Shown here: in pieces, positions 7,541 through 16,033 of the stretch
Layout: each line of letters opens with the position of its first letter
Position numbering within the stretch: the first letter of the stretch is position 1
Origin: Verrucomicrobiaceae bacterium
GTDB lineage: Bacteria; Verrucomicrobiota; Verrucomicrobiia; Verrucomicrobiales; Verrucomicrobiaceae
Direction: 5' to 3'
DNA: 64,000 bases
NCBI GenBank assembly: GCA_016795485.1
Contig: JAEUHM010000009.1
Span: 180,749-244,748 of the forward strand
Position numbers and translations under genes: made by a program
Notes under the pieces: model-generated
The model's input: only the letters and a program-made list of their open reading frames with translations
Told to the model about the DNA's origin: nothing
Database searches by the model: none

Positions 7541-9568
7541 ATGCTCTTCCGCGCCGTCCTTTCGCTCTTTCTTGCCCTCACGCTCACCGTGCAGGCCGCC
7601 AGCACGCAATTCACCGAGGAGGACCTCGCGGCGCTGGCAGAGAAGGGCGTGATTGAGTCGCCGGACTACTGGCGTGCGAATGCGACGGAGACGGGAAAGT
7701 GCGATGGCGAGCATGTGGCGACCTTGTTGATGAAAATCGCGCGGCTCACGATGCCGGTGAAGACGCTCGATGAGGCGCTGGAGGTGCTCACACGGCAGCG
7801 AGTGCTCAGCTCGCCGGACTATTGGAAGAAGACGGCTATTCCCGGTGGCGTGTGTGTGGGTAAAAACGTGGCCATCGTGCTCAGCCGTGGCGCGGCGCAG
7901 TTGCCGGTCGATCCGCCGAAGTCGGTGAATGCCACGCCGCTGGAGGCGACGGACTTCAATGATCTGCGCGAGAGCTACGATGTCGTCATCGCCGGTGCGG
8001 GCACGGGCGGTGTCGGCGCGGCGGTGCAGGCGGCGCGACTCGGGGCCAGCGTGTTGCTGCTGGAGGAGACGGAGTGGATCGGCGGTCAGGCGATGGCCGC
8101 GGCAGTGACCTCGATGGACGAGGGCCGCACGCTGGTGCGCGAGCGCGGCCTGTATCGCGAGCTTTGCGGCCTCATCGCCGCGCATTACCAGCCGCTCGGC
8201 GTGAATCACCTCACCGCCTACTGGCATGGTCACGTCGGCGTGGAGCCACGCGTCGGCCGGCGACTGCTCCACGTCATGCTCGGCGATGCGAAAGGCCGGG
8301 GCGTGCTCGATCTCGCCCTGCTAGCCCGCATTTCCAAAGTGACGAAGGAAGGCAACACCGTCACCGGCGTGGAAATCACGCACGCAGGCCGCTCGCGCCG
8401 CATCGCCAGCAAGGTGCTCGTCGATGCCACCGAGTGGGGCGATGTCATCCCGCTCACCGGCGCTCGGTATCGCGTGGGCAATTGCCTCAATGACTCCATC
8501 GACCCGAAACGCCACGTGCAGTCCAACACCTGGACCGCTGTGGTGAAACAGTATCCGCAGGGCGTGCCCGCCGAGTTGCTCCTGCGCGAAAAACCACCCG
8601 GCTACACCGACAAAGTGCAGGCCGCGTTTTCGAAATCGCTCGTCGCGGGCGAGAAGATCGATCTGAAGGCCAAGCCGTGGAACTGGGCCACCTTCATCGG
8701 CTACCGCGGCATGCCGAACAGCGCCCGCCCGGCCGACAACACCGTCATCACGCGCACGCATCTGAACTACAACAACGACGTTCACTCCACCATCGCCGAG
8801 ATCGAGGACCCCGCCGCGCGTCTCGCCATGAACCGCGTGATGCAATTGAAGACCCTGCAACTGCTCTACTACATCCAGAACGTGCTCGGAAAGACCGACT
8901 GGTCCGTGGCGAATGATGAAGGCTACGACACGCCCTCGCACATCGCCGCCGTCGATGCGTGGATCCATGAGCAGCCAGAGCTCGCGCCCTTCCGCCAGGT
9001 GCTCGTGCATTTCTCCATCATCCCCTACACCCGCGAGAGCCGCCGCATCATCGGCCTGCACACGCTGCGCCCATCGGAGATCGAGCGCACGAAGGCGAAG
9101 CCGGTGCAGTTCCGCCACACCGTCGCGCTCGGCGACTACGCCATCGACCTGCACGGCTCCATGCGAAAAGAATGGCTCGAAACCGACCTCGATCTCGAAA
9201 GCGACATCCCGCACAAGTTTGGCGAGCGCGGCCTCGGCCCCTTCGCCATCCCGTTTGAGTCCCTCATCCCCGAAACCATCGACGGCTTCCTGCCCGCCGA
9301 GAAAAACTTCAGCCAAAGCCGCATGGTAAACGGCGCCACGCGCCTGCAACCCCACACCCTGAACATCGGCCAGGCCGTCGGCGTCATCGCCGCGCTCGCC
9401 GCGAAGCAAAACCTCGCCCCGCGTGCCGTCGATCCCCTGAAAGTCCAACGCCACCTCCTCGAAGCCGGCGACACCCTCACCATCGACCCCGTGAAAGCCC
9501 GCCACGGCACCGAAGCCTGGCGTGAGTTGCAGATGGAGGTCTTGGAGAGTGGGGTGGAGGTGAAGTGA
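7541..9568 (+). CDS. Secreted FAD-dependent oxidoreductase with duplicated N-terminal module
   Basis: A 675-residue protein with a Sec leader (MLFRAVLSLFLALTLTVQA). Residues about 25-68 and 76-120 are two copies of a short module, each with an (L/E)SSPDYW-like core and one conserved cysteine (C54, C105). From residue 145 a FAD_oxidored-type flavin domain begins: DVVIAGAGTGGVGAAVQAA, then EETEWIGGQAMAAAVTSMDE, and the C-terminal DGFLPAEKNFSQSRMVNGA and LQPHTLNIGQAVGVIAALAA. Related secreted flavoproteins are frequent in Planctomycetes and Verrucomicrobia; their substrates are mostly unknown and probably sugar-like. The start at 7541 begins the leader; an upstream in-frame start would add 22 residues unlike a leader. 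Confidence 0.8.
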   Translation: MLFRAVLSLFLALTLTVQAASTQFTEEDLAALAEKGVIESPDYWRANATETGKCDGEHVATLLMKIARLTMPVKTLDEALEVLTRQRVLSSPDYWKKTAIPGGVCVGKNVAIVLSRGAAQLPVDPPKSVNATPLEATDFNDLRESYDVVIAGAGTGGVGAAVQAARLGASVLLLEETEWIGGQAMAAAVTSMDEGRTLVRERGLYRELCGLIAAHYQPLGVNHLTAYWHGHVGVEPRVGRRLLHVMLGDAKGRGVLDLALLARISKVTKEGNTVTGVEITHAGRSRRIASKVLVDATEWGDVIPLTGARYRVGNCLNDSIDPKRHVQSNTWTAVVKQYPQGVPAELLLREKPPGYTDKVQAAFSKSLVAGEKIDLKAKPWNWATFIGYRGMPNSARPADNTVITRTHLNYNNDVHSTIAEIEDPAARLAMNRVMQLKTLQLLYYIQNVLGKTDWSVANDEGYDTPSHIAAVDAWIHEQPELAPFRQVLVHFSIIPYTRESRRIIGLHTLRPSEIERTKAKPVQFRHTVALGDYAIDLHGSMRKEWLETDLDLESDIPHKFGERGLGPFAIPFESLIPETIDGFLPAEKNFSQSRMVNGATRLQPHTLNIGQAVGVIAALAAKQNLAPRAVDPLKVQRHLLEAGDTLTIDPVKARHGTEAWRELQMEVLESGVEVK

Positions 9569-9683
9569 GGCAGATGCCTGTTCACGCTGACCTATCCACA
9601 AACGCGGCTTTCAGCCCGGCGAGAGCTGTCGAAAGTGCGATCCTTGCGCAAGCAGCACGGCTCGTGAATTAATCAGGATCAAA

Positions 9684-10454
9684 ATGTCCGCTCACCAGCC
9701 TCCAGACAATGCCAAGGCGCGTTTCTCGAACCGCGTGGCGGACTATGTGAGGTGTCGCCCAGGCTATCCGGAGGAAGTCATGGCCTTGCTTCGGCGGGCT
9801 GGGCTGCGTGACGGCTGCAAGGTGGCGGACATCGGATCGGGCACTGGCATCTTTTCCAAGCTGCTGCTGGATGCGGGCCATGAAGTCTTCGCGGTGGAAC
9901 CGAATGCCGAAATGCGTGCGGCAGCCGAAGACCTGCTCGGACAAAGCCCCTCGTTTCACTCCATCGCTGCCTCAGGTGAAGAGACGACTTTGCCGGACCA
10001 GAGCATGGACTGGATCGTGTCCGCCCAGGCCTTCCACTGGCTGGATCGCGTGCGAGCCCGGACAGAGTTTTCGCGTTTGCTAAAGCCAGCCGGTTCAATC
10101 GCCCTGATCTGGAATGTGCGTCAGACGGGCAGCACGCCGTTTCTCCGCGAGTATGAGGACCTGCTGCTCACTTACGCGCCCGACTACGCCCAAGTGCGTC
10201 ATGAAAACGTGGACGCAGAGGCGCTGGCCCATTTTTTTGAAGACGGACGTTTCGAGAAGCATGTCTTTCCAAACGCCCAGACCTTCGATCTGGCCGGCCT
10301 GCGCGGTCGGCTGCTTTCCTGCTCCTACGCGCCGGCGGAGGGCCACGCCCTGCGTGTCCCGATGCTGACCGAGCTGGAACGTCTTTACGACGCGCATCAA
10401 CGCGACGGTGTCGTGGTGTTTCGTTATCACACCGAGGTCTTCATCGGAAGGTAA
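9684..10454 (+). CDS. Class I SAM-dependent methyltransferase
   Basis: A 256-residue cytosolic protein. The Methyltransf_11-type SAM fold is clear: motif I VADIGSGTGIFSKLLLDAGH, the acidic end of strand 2 in FAVEPNAEMR, motif II-like DQSMDWIVSAQAFHWLD and LLKPAGSIALIWN. The opening KARFSNRVADYVRCRPGYP resembles small-molecule methyltransferases of the trans-aconitate/phenolic type. AGGA lies a few bases before the ATG. It ends one base before the converging nitrilase gene. The substrate is unknown. Confidence 0.8.
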   Translation: MSAHQPPDNAKARFSNRVADYVRCRPGYPEEVMALLRRAGLRDGCKVADIGSGTGIFSKLLLDAGHEVFAVEPNAEMRAAAEDLLGQSPSFHSIAASGEETTLPDQSMDWIVSAQAFHWLDRVRARTEFSRLLKPAGSIALIWNVRQTGSTPFLREYEDLLLTYAPDYAQVRHENVDAEALAHFFEDGRFEKHVFPNAQTFDLAGLRGRLLSCSYAPAEGHALRVPMLTELERLYDAHQRDGVVVFRYHTEVFIGR

Positions 10455-10455
10455 G

Positions 10456-11766
10456 TCAGTCTCCACGCGCCACAGGCGGGCGATGACGTTCGATCATCGA
10501 ATGAAAGTCACCGAGGTTGTAGGGGCCGTAGTAGGGCTGGCTGAGATCGACTTCGGCGATGGCCACAGTGCCCCATTTTTCGCCGCGGGCGAGCGGGCGG
10601 CCGCCTTGATCGTAAACGGCCGAATACATCCAGCCATCATCATGATCCATGAAGGTGCTGCTGACGACGAAGACGTGGTTCTCGCAGGCGCGGGCTTGGG
10701 CGAGCAGCGGATTGCAGCCCCACACAGGCCACGCGATGACTTCCGCGCCGTTCTTCGTCAGCTCGCGGGCGACCTCGGGGAAGAAGCCGTCGTAGCAGAC
10801 CATGAGTCCCACTTTGCCAAAGGCGGTGTCGAAGACGGGATAGTCCTTGCCGGGCGCGATGCCCTTCGCGGCCTCGCCGGGCGGGAGTGAGACCTTGCGA
10901 TACTTGCCCATGAGCGAGCCGTCTGGGCCGAGGAGCACGGCGGTGTTGTAAACGAGGTGCTCCACGCGCTCGTAAAGGCTGAGCACGATGTGCAGGCGAT
11001 GCTGCTTGGCGAGTCCGGCGAAGTAGTTGCTCGACGGGCCGGGGATGAGCTCGGCGGTGGCGACGGGATCTTTGACCGGGCCAACGGTGGGCACGGTCTC
11101 GCCGAGCACAACGAGATCCGCGTGCTTCTGCGCGGCCTCGGCGATGAGCGGGGCAAACTCCTCGCAGTTCGCACGCGGTGATTTTCCCTGCGGCTTGTAG
11201 TGCACGGCGGCGAGGCGCACCTTTCGCGCGGCAGGCGGCGGCGTCTCCACGAAACCAGCCGCACGCCACTCGACACGGCCTCCGGGTGCCCATTGCAGAT
11301 GCATCTCGACGATCGCTTTCGCAGCCCTCGATGGTGCGCGATACACGCCGCTGACCGTGGTCCAACCCTCGGCATCCGTTTCGCCATCGGTGGGATACTC
11401 CGGCTCCGCGCTCGGCATGGGCAGGCCGGGCGTGAGATACTCCGGCGCGGCATCCATCTTCACCCCGGCACCCTTTTCATCCTGCCAAAGGACGCGAACG
11501 AGGCAGCTCTGACGTGTGCTCGTGACGCCACTCGTCTTCCTCCGTGCCTCGAAGCGATAAAACGCGCCGCCCTTCACCTCGAAGCTCTTTTGAAACCAGC
11601 CGTCGAGCCCCTCGCGCTGATCATGCGTGATGACGAGCACGCCATCGGCTCCGCTGCTGAACTGCGGGCGGATTTCCTCGCGCGGGCTCTGTGTGCTCCA
11701 GCCTCCAAAGTCGGCGGCGTGGAGCGAGAAGACGAAGATTGGCAACAAAGCGATGTAAAAACGCAT
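10456..11766 (-). CDS. Exported carbon-nitrogen hydrolase (nitrilase superfamily) with N-terminal beta domain
   Basis: A 436-residue protein. A Sec leader (MRFYIALLPIFVFSLHA) precedes about 150 residues that look like a beta-sandwich or binding domain (GGWSTQSPREE through GGRVEWRAAGFVE). The nitrilase domain starts at VRLAAVHYKP and keeps the Glu-Lys-Cys triad: E in LVVLGETVPTVG, K in GKYRKVSLPPGE, C in VGLMVCYDGFFPE. It should cleave an amide or nitrile C-N bond outside the cytoplasm. Nitrilases with a leader and an extra N-terminal domain are unusual. The start at 11766 is chosen because it opens the leader. Confidence 0.82.
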   Translation of the reverse strand: MRFYIALLPIFVFSLHAADFGGWSTQSPREEIRPQFSSGADGVLVITHDQREGLDGWFQKSFEVKGGAFYRFEARRKTSGVTSTRQSCLVRVLWQDEKGAGVKMDAAPEYLTPGLPMPSAEPEYPTDGETDAEGWTTVSGVYRAPSRAAKAIVEMHLQWAPGGRVEWRAAGFVETPPPAARKVRLAAVHYKPQGKSPRANCEEFAPLIAEAAQKHADLVVLGETVPTVGPVKDPVATAELIPGPSSNYFAGLAKQHRLHIVLSLYERVEHLVYNTAVLLGPDGSLMGKYRKVSLPPGEAAKGIAPGKDYPVFDTAFGKVGLMVCYDGFFPEVARELTKNGAEVIAWPVWGCNPLLAQARACENHVFVVSSTFMDHDDGWMYSAVYDQGGRPLARGEKWGTVAIAEVDLSQPYYGPYNLGDFHSMIERHRPPVARGD

Positions 11767-12020
11767 GATCTTAACTACGACGAAGATCATTCGCATTTCG
11801 CTTACGACTCACTTTAAACGAACAGCCAATCTTGGACGAAGCCATGTCGGTGGATCGTCGAGACATTAGCAACCTTTCACAGCAGTCGCTGAACTGCAGT
11901 GCAGTGATGCTCTCGATGCTAGGCCGAAGTCGATCTCCGTGCCACTCTATGCGATTTCCGCATCCGGCTGCACCATCGCGTAAAAACATCCAAACCCATT
12001 TTGAACAGAGTTGGCCGACT
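11767..12020. other. Gene-free spacer between nitrilase and methyltransferase
   Basis: About 250 bases upstream of the nitrilase gene and downstream of the minus-strand methyltransferase. Short open frames on both strands lack recognisable protein character. The composition is more AT-rich than the region to the left. It probably carries the nitrilase promoter, but I could not assign clear -35/-10 boxes. Confidence 0.4.
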
Positions 12021-12977
12021 TCAACACTTGCGATAAACGATGAGTGTTAAGCTGGAAGCGAACGGTGGGAGGTTTTGGAGGAAGGTGAGTTCCAGCCAAG
12101 TGTAAAACTCTTCAAGCTCAGGGCTGGATCGAAGCTTATCCCTCAACTCGTTGCAGGCCTGCTTATAGTCATCCGTACCAAGTGCGCGACCGAACATGTA
12201 GCTGTCAGTAAAAAACTTCAGGGGTATGAGTTTCTCAACCCGCAGCCCGCAGGTCTTGCCCACCTCTTCCAACTCACCCACTGAGGTCGTAACCCAATAT
12301 GGCCAACCGGGTTTGAGTTCATCGATGTAAACATGTTCGAATGGCTTGGCAGGCCAATCAGCAATGCGCTCTCTGTGTTCTCCAAGGCTTAGACTTGTAA
12401 TGACCATGCCACCGGGCTTACAGCACCGAGCTTGTTCAATTAGGAGCTCTTTCCAGTTCGGGAAGTGCCCCATGAAATCATTTGAGAAGACGACATCGAA
12501 CTCGTTGTCCTTTGCGGGTAGTTTTCTGGCATCAGCAGCGATCACATCGACTGGAATGTCTCCTGCATTCGCCTTGAGGTGATCAAGCATTGCTTGACTC
12601 ACGTCCGTTGCCACCACCTTATGCCCAGCTTCGGCAAACGGGATAGAATAGCGCCCGTGCCCTGCACCCACATCCAGGATTTTGGAGCCTGGGGGAATGA
12701 TCGACATTATCCGCTTGAAAATAGGTGCCGCAATCGCTCTGGGACGCTCGCCAGCACTGGCTAGGTGGCGATTTGCGTGGGCTTGTTCTTGCCAGTATTG
12801 TGTCTTGCTCTCCACTACGGCCTCTGTGGCATGATGGAGCTTTGCTTCCTGCATTAATCGCTGCCTCTCAGCCATCTTCGCTGCTCGCCGAACGGCATTC
12901 CTGGCTGCTTTCTTTTCGTTGTGTTTTCTCTGCTTACGGTCTTTCAACCACTGTCTAATCTTTAACGGATTAATCAT
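12021..12977 (-). CDS. SAM-dependent methyltransferase with basic helical N-terminus
   Basis: A 318-residue protein. The first ~55 residues are very basic and probably helical (RQWLKDRKQRKHNEKKAARN and onward). The SAM domain follows: ILDVGAGHGRYSIPFAEAGH (motif I), VATDVSQAMLDHLK, DNEFDVVFSNDFMGHFPNW and KPGGMVITSLSLGEH. The family resembles Methyltransf_11/25 enzymes near surface-polysaccharide genes. It lies 32 bases downstream of the sulfotransferase gene, so the two may act on the same surface glycan; this is inference. Codon use is visibly less GC-biased than in the genes to the left. Confidence 0.72.
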   Translation of the reverse strand: MINPLKIRQWLKDRKQRKHNEKKAARNAVRRAAKMAERQRLMQEAKLHHATEAVVESKTQYWQEQAHANRHLASAGERPRAIAAPIFKRIMSIIPPGSKILDVGAGHGRYSIPFAEAGHKVVATDVSQAMLDHLKANAGDIPVDVIAADARKLPAKDNEFDVVFSNDFMGHFPNWKELLIEQARCCKPGGMVITSLSLGEHRERIADWPAKPFEHVYIDELKPGWPYWVTTSVGELEEVGKTCGLRVEKLIPLKFFTDSYMFGRALGTDDYKQACNELRDKLRSSPELEEFYTWLELTFLQNLPPFASSLTLIVYRKC

Positions 12978-13009
12978 TATTGAATGCGCGGTCTGATGTC
13001 TTTTTGATG

Positions 13010-14011
13010 CTAGCCAAGCGAGTGAGAGTCATACCCCCACCTATGAATCACGTCTTTGAACAGATGATTGAGTTCAGCAACCGTTTCTGGGGTGAGTTTT
13101 CCCTTATGGTCACCAGGGGCAACACGTCGGATGTGCTTAGAAGTGTCCTCTGAATCTGGGCGATGATCGTGTTCGTCAGCGACTCTGGCCACAATATCGG
13201 CACTCACTTCCCAGCCGAGCCAATCAACCACCGATTGAATCCATTCGGCTTTGTGAAAAATCACGTCCTCATATCTCCAAACTCTCACTGTGCCGCGAGG
13301 CTGACTGTCAATCCAGTCTGCCCAGGCTGCAATCGTTCGTGCGTTGTCGGGCGCCCGATTCAAAATCCAGTCGTCTATTTGAACTCCAGTCATGGACTCT
13401 CGGCGGTGTAGAAGTTCGTCACGCAGAGGTCCGCTTTCCGGCACAGAGTGGCTTTTGCCCTCCGAAAAAAACAGCGAAGTGAGCATGTCACGTGGATCTC
13501 GGATGATAGCTACGGCTTTGGCATTGCTCTCAAGTTTCATCGGCACACCACCGACACCTGTTGTTCGGAACCCCAGGAAACATATGCCTCTGAGAGACAG
13601 CACTTCTTCTGGATTGATGAGGGTGGAGAGTTGGAGACCCGCGCGAAACACACTACCAGGCAAGTCAAAAGTCGGGTAGCCAGCGTGATGTGCCACTTTG
13701 GCCATGATCGAGTTGAAGAGCACAGTGCCTGACTTGTGCGGACCCATCACGAAGATGGAGGGTTTCGATGATAGGCCCGGTGGAACATTGACTTGTAGCT
13801 GCTGACCTCCTTGGAACTTGAGCGTTCGTGTCTCATGGGATTGTGTGGGAGTTGAGGGCGCTGTAGCAAGCTTGGATCCGGCTATCGTAGTTCTCTTTTG
13901 ATCCTGAAGTTTTCGTTCAAGGCGCTTGATCCGGTGCCTGAGGTTCAAATACACCGCCACCACCAGGGCCAGTTGAACGGCAAGGAAAGTGATGAGGGCA
14001 ATGTTTGACAT
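13010..14011 (-). CDS. Membrane-anchored sulfotransferase
   Basis: A 333-residue protein. An N-terminal hydrophobic anchor (NIALITFLAVQLALVVAVYL) is followed by a basic, coiled-coil-like linker. The PAPS-dependent sulfotransferase fold comes next: the 5'-phosphosulfate loop PHKSGT at residues 91-96 and the 3'-phosphate motif AVAIIRDPRDMLTSLFFSEG. RVWRYEDVIFHKAEWIQSVV also fits this family. It should move sulfate from PAPS to a glycan or lipid at the inner membrane. The ATG at 14011 opens the anchor; the upstream extension is unlikely. Sulfite reductase lies directly upstream on the other strand, another sulfur-related gene. Confidence 0.78.
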   Translation of the reverse strand: MSNIALITFLAVQLALVVAVYLNLRHRIKRLERKLQDQKRTTIAGSKLATAPSTPTQSHETRTLKFQGGQQLQVNVPPGLSSKPSIFVMGPHKSGTVLFNSIMAKVAHHAGYPTFDLPGSVFRAGLQLSTLINPEEVLSLRGICFLGFRTTGVGGVPMKLESNAKAVAIIRDPRDMLTSLFFSEGKSHSVPESGPLRDELLHRRESMTGVQIDDWILNRAPDNARTIAAWADWIDSQPRGTVRVWRYEDVIFHKAEWIQSVVDWLGWEVSADIVARVADEHDHRPDSEDTSKHIRRVAPGDHKGKLTPETVAELNHLFKDVIHRWGYDSHSLG

Positions 14012-14233
14012 CACGGTCGAATACGGAGGTTGCGAGCTAAACACATGGTTTGACCGACGATGGCACGGCAAGCAATATCTATTTTCCCAGCGATTGATTG
14101 CCCAGCCAAAAGGCTGAAAATAGGGGTCATTTCACCTAAATCATACAAATCCGATAGAGAAATAGGAAAATCTAGTGGCTTGGCTCTTGCTTTCGTCGTA
14201 ACCTGCACCACACTGCGCACCCTTTAATCCGTC

Positions 14234-16030
14234 ATGTCAAAAGCCTCCGTTGAAGATATCAAGCTCGCGTCTGCCGGCCTTCGTGGTCAGCTTGCGGAGC
14301 AGTTTGCAGATGCCAGCCTTAGCCACATCCCCGAGGATGCGAACATCCTGTTGAAGCACCACGGCTCCTACCAGCAGGATGACCGCGACTTGCGGGCAAA
14401 ACTGTCCAAGGAAGGAAAGGAGAAGGCTTGGTCCTTCATGGTCCGGACCAAAATGCCTGGGGGGCGCATTTCTGCCAAGCAGTGGCTCATTCACGATGAC
14501 CTTTGTGCTAAAGCCAATGGCACCATGCGCTTGACGAACCGCCAGGGCATCCAACTCCACGGTGTGCTCAAAGGCGGTATGAAGGAGCTGATCTCCAACG
14601 TCTGCCACAGCGGTCTAACCACGATGGGAGCCTGCGGTGACGTGGTGCGGAATACGATGGGGCCTGCAGCACCGATCAAAGACGCTGTTCACGAAGACAC
14701 ACAGCGGCTGACAGAAGAGATCAGCCAACGCTTCCTGTGGCGCTCCTCAGCGTATGCGGACATATGGCTAGATGGAGAAAAACTGGACCCAGAATGGATC
14801 AAAGACCCTGAAGTGGATCCTGCTGTGCGCGCTGCCACCAAGGCCGCCGAAGGAGATGATCCCATCTACGGCAAACTCTACCTGCCTCGGAAGTTCAAGA
14901 TTGGTGTGGCCATTCAGCCGTGCAATGACACGGACGTCTTTTCTCAAGATGTTGGACTCGTTCCTCACGTGGTCGATGGTGCCGTAATCGGCTACACCAT
15001 CACCGTGGGCGGTGGGTTCGGCATGAGCCACGGTCAGCTCTCCACGCGGCCCTTCCTAGGGCAGCCATTGCTTTATGCGCCGCGCCCTAATGTAGTAGAT
15101 GCCATTGAGGCAATCGTCACCACTCAGCGTGATCACGGAAATCGCACCGAGCGCAAAAACGCACGTCTGAAATACACTGTTCAGACGATGGGGCTGGCTG
15201 CGTTCCGCGCGGAAGTAGAGCGCCGCCTGCCCGGCATCAAAACGGAAGACCCCAAGCCGCTGAAGTTCGACAGCGTAGAAGATAATCTTGGCTGGCATGA
15301 GCAAGGCGATGGCAAGCTTTACTGCTGCGTTTATGTGAGCATGGGCAGAATCGCTGACCCGCAAGACAAGCCTGGCTATCGTAGCGCTTTTGCTCAAATC
15401 GCTCGTGAGCTTGATCTGCCATTCATCGTCACTGCGAACACGAACATGATCATCGCCGATGTGTCTCCAGACAAGAAGGCAGCGGTGGATGCCATCTTGG
15501 CGGCTCACGGGGTTGTCCACGCGGATGATGCAGGTTTTACTCGCGTGCGGAAGGTTGCACACGCTTGTGTAGCACTGCCGACCTGTGGTTTGAGTCTAAG
15601 TGAGTCCGAGCGCGCCCTTCCTGGCATGCTCGACAAAATCGATGACATCCTCCGCGAACTCGGCTTGGAGAATGAACCCATCCTCATACGTATGACAGGC
15701 TGCCCAAATGGATGTGGTCGCCCGTACAATGCTGATTTTGGGTTTGTAGGCCGTGCTCCGAACAAGTATGCGATGTTCGTGGGCGGAAGCGTGCGGGGAG
15801 ATCGCCTTGCTGGCCTGGAGTTCAAGTCTGTCACGGGAGATGAGATCCCCGCTAGAGTTCGAGCCTTCCTCGAGGCATTCAAAGCCGAGCGTCAGCCCGG
15901 CGAGATCTTTGCGGACTGGTTTGCTCGCACTCGCAAGTTGGGAGATGCACCGTCAGCGGAACAGTTCCACATCGAACTGGCTGAACGCGCTGCACGTCTG
16001 GCGGGCGAAAAAGTGGACGCCGCAGGTTAA
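14234..16030 (+). CDS. cysI: Assimilatory sulfite reductase hemoprotein (CysI-type)
   Basis: A 598-residue sirohaem/Fe4S4 enzyme for six-electron reduction of sulfite to sulfide. The cofactor ligands are present as C445 and C451 (ACVALPTCG) and C490 and C494 (TGCPNGCG). Other CysI blocks are HGSYQQDDRD, RLTNRQGIQLHG, YLPRKFKIGVAIQPCNDTDV and VTTQRDHGNRTERKNARLKY. Close resemblance to E. coli CysI argues for sulfite rather than nitrite as substrate. No cysJ flavoprotein gene is visible nearby, so the electron donor may be ferredoxin or a distant subunit. The PAP2 gene follows after 3 bases. Confidence 0.88.
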   Translation: MSKASVEDIKLASAGLRGQLAEQFADASLSHIPEDANILLKHHGSYQQDDRDLRAKLSKEGKEKAWSFMVRTKMPGGRISAKQWLIHDDLCAKANGTMRLTNRQGIQLHGVLKGGMKELISNVCHSGLTTMGACGDVVRNTMGPAAPIKDAVHEDTQRLTEEISQRFLWRSSAYADIWLDGEKLDPEWIKDPEVDPAVRAATKAAEGDDPIYGKLYLPRKFKIGVAIQPCNDTDVFSQDVGLVPHVVDGAVIGYTITVGGGFGMSHGQLSTRPFLGQPLLYAPRPNVVDAIEAIVTTQRDHGNRTERKNARLKYTVQTMGLAAFRAEVERRLPGIKTEDPKPLKFDSVEDNLGWHEQGDGKLYCCVYVSMGRIADPQDKPGYRSAFAQIARELDLPFIVTANTNMIIADVSPDKKAAVDAILAAHGVVHADDAGFTRVRKVAHACVALPTCGLSLSESERALPGMLDKIDDILRELGLENEPILIRMTGCPNGCGRPYNADFGFVGRAPNKYAMFVGGSVRGDRLAGLEFKSVTGDEIPARVRAFLEAFKAERQPGEIFADWFARTRKLGDAPSAEQFHIELAERAARLAGEKVDAAG

Positions 16031-16033
16031 GCA

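Noticed and set aside
106..11796. Long open frames opposite the real genes in the GC-rich left part (for example 2369-3361 and 4290-5870 on the plus strand)
   Set aside because: They mirror real genes with strong family matches, lack leaders or domains of their own, and reflect GC-biased third positions on the opposite strand.
14234..16030. Ferredoxin-nitrite reductase (NirA)
   Set aside because: The sequence blocks around the substrate and cofactor sites follow CysI more closely, although the two families are related and assay would decide.
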